Below are positions 61,260 to 64,000 of a DNA stretch of 64,000 nucleotides, one piece after another. The notes under the pieces were generated by a model that was not told the origin of the DNA, searched no databases, and was given only the letters and a program-made list of their open reading frames with translations. Position numbers and translations under genes: made by a program. Source of the DNA: Amycolatopsis regifaucium (GTDB lineage: Bacteria; Actinomycetota; Actinomycetes; Mycobacteriales; Pseudonocardiaceae); assembly GCF_001613935.1 (NCBI RefSeq), contig NZ_LQCI01000009.1, positions 214,821-278,820 on the forward strand, given 5' to 3'. How positions within the stretch are numbered: position 1 is the first letter of the stretch; every line of letters begins with the position of its first letter.

Positions 61260-62644
61260 CGGCTCACCCGCCGGTCGGCGCGTCCCGTGTGGACGAACAG
61301 CGCCCGCCCGCTGCCGTCGTCGCCGACGAACGCGTGTGGCAGGTGCAGGCCCAGCCCGTCGTGTTCGGCCACCAGGGTGTCGCCCTTGTAGCCGTGGAGC
61401 CTGCTCTTCTCCGGCGCGCCGCCGAGGTCGGCGAACGCCCCCTTCGGCGTGCGTTCCAGCCACAGGTCGCCGTCTTCGTCCTGGCTCACGACGATGTCCG
61501 AGACCTGCGAGGAGTACTCGCCGACGAACCGCGACGGGTCGGCCGGGGTCTCGGCGGCGTTCGGTTCGGGCAGCGACGGGACCTCGACGCCGGCCAGCTC
61601 GCCCAGCACCTTCCGGAAGATGTCCAGATAGAGGTGCAGTGGTTTACCGCCGTTGGTCAGCAGGGCCACCGCGACGTTGCTGCCCGGCACCACCCGCAGG
61701 AACGCCGACTGGCCGATGGTGCCACCGTCGTGGCCGATCACCGGGCCGCCCGCCCAGTCGAAGATCATCCAGCCGAGTCCCCACGCCCCGCCCATCAGGC
61801 CGAGATAGGGCAGTTCGACCTGGCGTGCCCACATGGCGCGGACGGTCTCGGGCTCCAGCACCTGGGTGCCGTCGTCGGCCCGGCCCTCGTTCAGGTGCAT
61901 CCGCGCGAAGGTCAGCAGGTCGCGCGGGCGCATCGCGAGGTGCGAGCCGGCGGGGCTGTTCGACCGGGTGAGCGCCCAGACGGGCGCCGCGACCGGCTCG
62001 TCGTCCGGCGTCGCCTGGAGGTGGCCGATCGCGGCGCGGTAGCGGATCGCGTCATAGGGCCCGGCCGCCGCGTGAGTCAGGCCCAGCGGGGTGAACAGGT
62101 GGTCACGCAGGCACTCGTCGTAGGACTTGCCGCGCAGGACCTCGATGATCCTGCCGAGCACGCAGTATCCGGCGTTGTTGTAGGAGAACATCTCTCCGGG
62201 GCCGAACAGCTGGGGAACGTCGGACAACGTAGCCACGAGCTTCGCGACGCAGTCGTCTCCCTGACCGGTGTCGGTGAAGATGTCCCCTTCGAAGCCGGAG
62301 GTGTGACAGGTCAGCTGCCGCACAGTGATCCGCGACGCGGCGTCTTCGTCGGAGAGGACGAACTCGGGAAGGTAGGAGCGCACCGGCTCGTCGAGGTCCA
62401 GTCGCCCCTCGTCGACGAGCTGCATCGCGAGGGTGGTCGTCCACACCTTGGTGATCGAGCCGATCTGGAAGACGGAGTCCACAGTGGACTCGACGCCGGT
62501 GCTCTTGTTCAGCACGCCGGCCGCGTGGTCGACGACCTCACCGTTGGCGAAGACCGCGATCGCCGCACCGGGTACCTGGTGTTCGGCCAGCAGGGCCGGA
62601 AGGTTCTGTTCGAGCCAGACATCGATTTCGGAAAGTTTCGACAT
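61256..62644 (-). CDS. Cytoplasmic class C beta-lactamase-like serine hydrolase
   Basis: 462 residues, no signal peptide (start MSKLSEIDVWLEQNLPALL). Motifs: SITK with Ser63 and Lys66, YNN at 155-157 (FSYNNAGY) and HDG with His305 (IGHDGGTIGQSAFLR), then a C-terminal beta-rich domain of about 100 residues. HTSGFEGDIFTDTGQGDDC and VALLTNGGKPLHLYLDIFRKVL closely match the second half of the S9 fusion, so the two derive from a duplication. Probably hydrolyses D-amino-acid peptides, esters or lactams; substrate not shown. Confidence 0.85.
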   Translation of the reverse strand: MSKLSEIDVWLEQNLPALLAEHQVPGAAIAVFANGEVVDHAAGVLNKSTGVESTVDSVFQIGSITKVWTTTLAMQLVDEGRLDLDEPVRSYLPEFVLSDEDAASRITVRQLTCHTSGFEGDIFTDTGQGDDCVAKLVATLSDVPQLFGPGEMFSYNNAGYCVLGRIIEVLRGKSYDECLRDHLFTPLGLTHAAAGPYDAIRYRAAIGHLQATPDDEPVAAPVWALTRSNSPAGSHLAMRPRDLLTFARMHLNEGRADDGTQVLEPETVRAMWARQVELPYLGLMGGAWGLGWMIFDWAGGPVIGHDGGTIGQSAFLRVVPGSNVAVALLTNGGKPLHLYLDIFRKVLGELAGVEVPSLPEPNAAETPADPSRFVGEYSSQVSDIVVSQDEDGDLWLERTPKGAFADLGGAPEKSRLHGYKGDTLVAEHDGLGLHLPHAFVGDDGSGRALFVHTGRADRRVSR

Positions 62645-62697
62645 GGGCGTCCTCGTCCGTGGAAAGGTGTGGTCCGGCGGTTCCCGGAATGCTAGGA

Positions 62698-62715
62698 CGG
62701 TGACGGGCGTCACCG
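62698..62715. promoter_or_regulatory. Operator candidate CGGTGACG-GG-CGTCACCG
   Basis: A perfect 8-bp inverted repeat with a 2-bp centre, 54-71 bp upstream of the class C-like gene's start. On the coding strand TAGCAT lies just after it (62690-62695 region), which would suit a -10 element. Suggests a regulator-controlled promoter for the operon from the second gene on. Confidence 0.45.
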
Positions 62716-62765
62716 GTTCGTGCGGGACGACGAGAGCGGCGGGAAAATTCATCCGCGCCGACGAA

Positions 62766-63677
62766 TCATTCGCTTCCGGTCCCCGGAAGCCTGAGCCATT
62801 CGACCGCCCGCGCCGCGGCGAAACCGATGAACGCGTCCCGCTCCGGCACTCGCGACCGCCCGTCGACGGCGTCGGTGAAAATCCCTACCGCGTAACGGCC
62901 CCCATCCGGGTACTCGACAACACCGACTTCGTTACGCACCGACGGCAGCGTCCCGGTCTTGCCGCTCACGCGGATCCCGTCGTCCGGGAACCCGGATCGC
63001 AGCCGGTGCGGCCACACCTGGAGTTCCAGCCAGCGCCGGACGTCCGCGCACGCGGCGGGCGACGCCGCCTCGTCACGCCAGATCAGCGTGAGCAGCCGGG
63101 TGATCTCCTCGGCGGTCGTGGCGCAGGTGTGCGCCGGTTGCAGCGCGCGCAACGCGGTGAGCTTCTCCATCGGAAGCTCCGCCAGCAACCTTTCGTCGTC
63201 TTCGTAGGAAATCCCGAGGTCCTCGCCGATGCCGCCGAGGATCTCACCGCAGTCCTGCGACACGATGGTGTGCTCGAAACCGAGTCGCCGCAAGGTTTCC
63301 CCGGTCGCTTCCGGCCCGACGCGGTCGAGAATCAGATCCGTGGCGACGTTGTCACTGATCCCGATCATCAGGATCGCGAGATCGTGCCAGGACATCGTCA
63401 CCTCGTGCCGGAACGTCGCCAGTCCGTACGGGCTCGGCGTGGGATGCCCCGGGACGACAGTGATCCGCTCGCCGAGGTCGAGTTCGCCTTCGGCGGCCTG
63501 CCTGGCCAGCTCCAGCGCGACCGGCACCTTGAACACCGACGCCGTGACGACCGGGGTGTCCGCGTCGATGCCGATCCGCCGCGTGCCGTCGATCTCGGCC
63601 GCGTGCAACCGGACGCGAACCCCCACCTCCTCGGCACGGTCGTTGATCGTTTCGACGACTTCGGACGCGGTGGGCAT
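62766..63677 (-). CDS. Cytoplasmic class A beta-lactamase-like serine hydrolase (paralogue)
   Basis: 303 residues, no signal peptide. SVFK with Ser47 and Lys50, SDN at 108-110, and KTG at 240-242. As in the paralogue at 60357-61259, no E-x-x-L-N Omega-loop motif is visible. The two share ASVFK-PVA, WPHR, SGFP and KTGTLPSVRNE, so they arose by duplication. AGGAG lies before the ATG. The 121-bp gap to the next gene holds a palindrome, so this gene may form its own unit or lead the operon. Confidence 0.85.
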   Translation of the reverse strand: MPTASEVVETINDRAEEVGVRVRLHAAEIDGTRRIGIDADTPVVTASVFKVPVALELARQAAEGELDLGERITVVPGHPTPSPYGLATFRHEVTMSWHDLAILMIGISDNVATDLILDRVGPEATGETLRRLGFEHTIVSQDCGEILGGIGEDLGISYEDDERLLAELPMEKLTALRALQPAHTCATTAEEITRLLTLIWRDEAASPAACADVRRWLELQVWPHRLRSGFPDDGIRVSGKTGTLPSVRNEVGVVEYPDGGRYAVGIFTDAVDGRSRVPERDAFIGFAAARAVEWLRLPGTGSE

Positions 63678-63733
63678 GGCGCTCCTGTCTGAGGGTGGGG
63701 GGAGGGCGCAGGTGACGGACGGGCTGGGTTGGT

Positions 63734-63865
63734 CGTGAGTGGCGATTCGGGTGCTAACCAAGGGTTGGTTACCCACTGGTGTGGGGGCGGGTGCGGGTTG
63801 CCGGTCGGCACGAGCTTGATCAAGGTGTGAAACGGGCGGCGGTCTCACCCGAATCGCCACTCACG
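63734..63865. repeat. 20-bp perfect inverted repeat enclosing 92 bp
   Basis: CGTGAGTGGCGATTCGGGTG at 63734-63753 is exactly complementary to 63846-63865. The enclosed 92 bp contain a second palindrome (63755-63771) but no gene. It lies between the upstream membrane-protein stop and the class A-like gene and shares its CGTGAGTG pattern with the hairpin at 25839-25882, so it may be a dispersed element or a terminator. Confidence 0.7.
63755..63771. promoter_or_regulatory. Palindrome TAACCAA-GGG-TTGGTTA
   Basis: Perfect 7-bp arms, 78-94 bp before the ATG of the class A-like gene; a likely place for a regulator to act on its promoter. No regulator gene is adjacent in the window. Confidence 0.45.
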
Positions 63866-63887
63866 GCCACCTGTACCGAAGGTCCGT

Positions 63888-64000
63888 CTACTTAGGACTT
63901 TCCGTGGAGAAGGTGAACTGCTCGGGCGTCTGCGGTACCCAGAACGCCATCACGGCGGTGATCAGGGTGGTGCCGATGAGGAAACCGAACGCGGCGGTGT
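63888..64000 (-). CDS. Membrane protein, C-terminal end (5' part outside window)
   Basis: The last 37 codons end at TAG (63888-63890). They encode a final hydrophobic helix (FGFLIGTTLITAVMAFWV) and a polar tail PQTPEQFTFSTESPK. This fits the end of a polytopic transporter, possibly MFS, but too little is visible to name it. Confidence 0.55.
   Translation of the reverse strand, partial: TAAFGFLIGTTLITAVMAFWVPQTPEQFTFSTESPK

Noticed and set aside
58965..61391. Long plus-strand frame across the binding-protein and class A-like genes
   Set aside because: It crosses three minus-strand genes that are well supported; translation is low-complexity.

Overview
The window is high-GC, gene-dense DNA with short intergenic gaps, many GTG/TTG starts and frequent ATGA or TGATG gene overlaps. 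Its contents are a cholesterol oxidase, an Lrp-controlled branched-chain 2-oxoacid dehydrogenase operon, ROK-controlled xylose isomerase, NarL-type two-component systems, and DUF1206, DUF1062, DUF2252 and DUF5997 proteins. This points to an actinomycete, most likely Pseudonocardiaceae and plausibly Amycolatopsis (inference; no rRNA gene is present to confirm it). I see no tRNA, rRNA, insertion sequence, prophage, CRISPR array or large biosynthetic cluster.

Layout. 1-4 kb: the 3' end of a cholesterol oxidase gene; a coupled DapB-like dehydrogenase and AhpD/CMD-like pair on the minus strand; a chloramphenicol-efflux-type MFS gene with a strong leader hairpin; a DUF1062 gene with a 19-bp tandem duplication near its start. 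4-12.6 kb: mixed housekeeping and accessory genes (GNAT, sulfatase-modifying-factor domain protein, amphi-Trp protein, RDD protein, SDR/TetR divergent pair, fructosamine kinase plus AraC regulator, alpha/beta hydrolase, and a thioesterase-like protein without its nucleophile). 12.6-15.1 kb: xylA and a divergent ROK regulator with two matching operator-like palindromes. 15.6-19.5 kb: bkdR and the bkdABC operon (E1alpha, E1beta, E2). 19.6-27 kb: MFS exporter overlapping a VOC protein, a secreted PE-PPE/cutinase-like hydrolase, an ECF sigma factor with a SnoaL tail, a DHA2 exporter coupled to a PEP-mutase/isocitrate-lyase-family protein, and a secreted D,D-peptidase-like hydrolase.

27-28.9 kb: a DUF5997 protein convergent with a LysR effector-binding domain that has no helix-turn-helix. 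29-37.6 kb: a furanose- or arabinose-type locus, with a secreted GH2 enzyme carrying two AbfB carbohydrate-binding domains, a YtfQ-YtfR-YtfT-YjfF-like ABC importer, and a divergent LacI regulator facing two operator-like palindromes 11 bp apart. 37.7-51.6 kb: two histidine kinase/response regulator pairs, three DJ-1/PfpI-domain proteins, an FtsX-type ABC exporter, DUF1206 and DUF2252 proteins and a small membrane protein. A near-identical 18-bp palindromic motif lies in front of the ABC exporter/GlxA pair and after the second two-component system, and a third copy lies upstream of the D,D-peptidase-like gene.

51.5-63.7 kb is the most distinctive part: a minus-strand run of eight tightly spaced genes. 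It encodes a complete Opp/Dpp-type peptide importer (lipoprotein binding protein, DppB, a DppC-DppD fusion, DppF) and four proteins with penicillin-recognising (beta-lactamase-fold) domains that lack signal peptides. Two are class A-like paralogues, one is a class C-like protein, and one is a class C-like domain fused to a complete S9 prolyl-oligopeptidase-type peptidase. I infer a system that imports peptides (possibly D-amino-acid-containing or cyclised) and degrades them in the cytoplasm. The window ends inside the 3' end of a membrane-protein gene.
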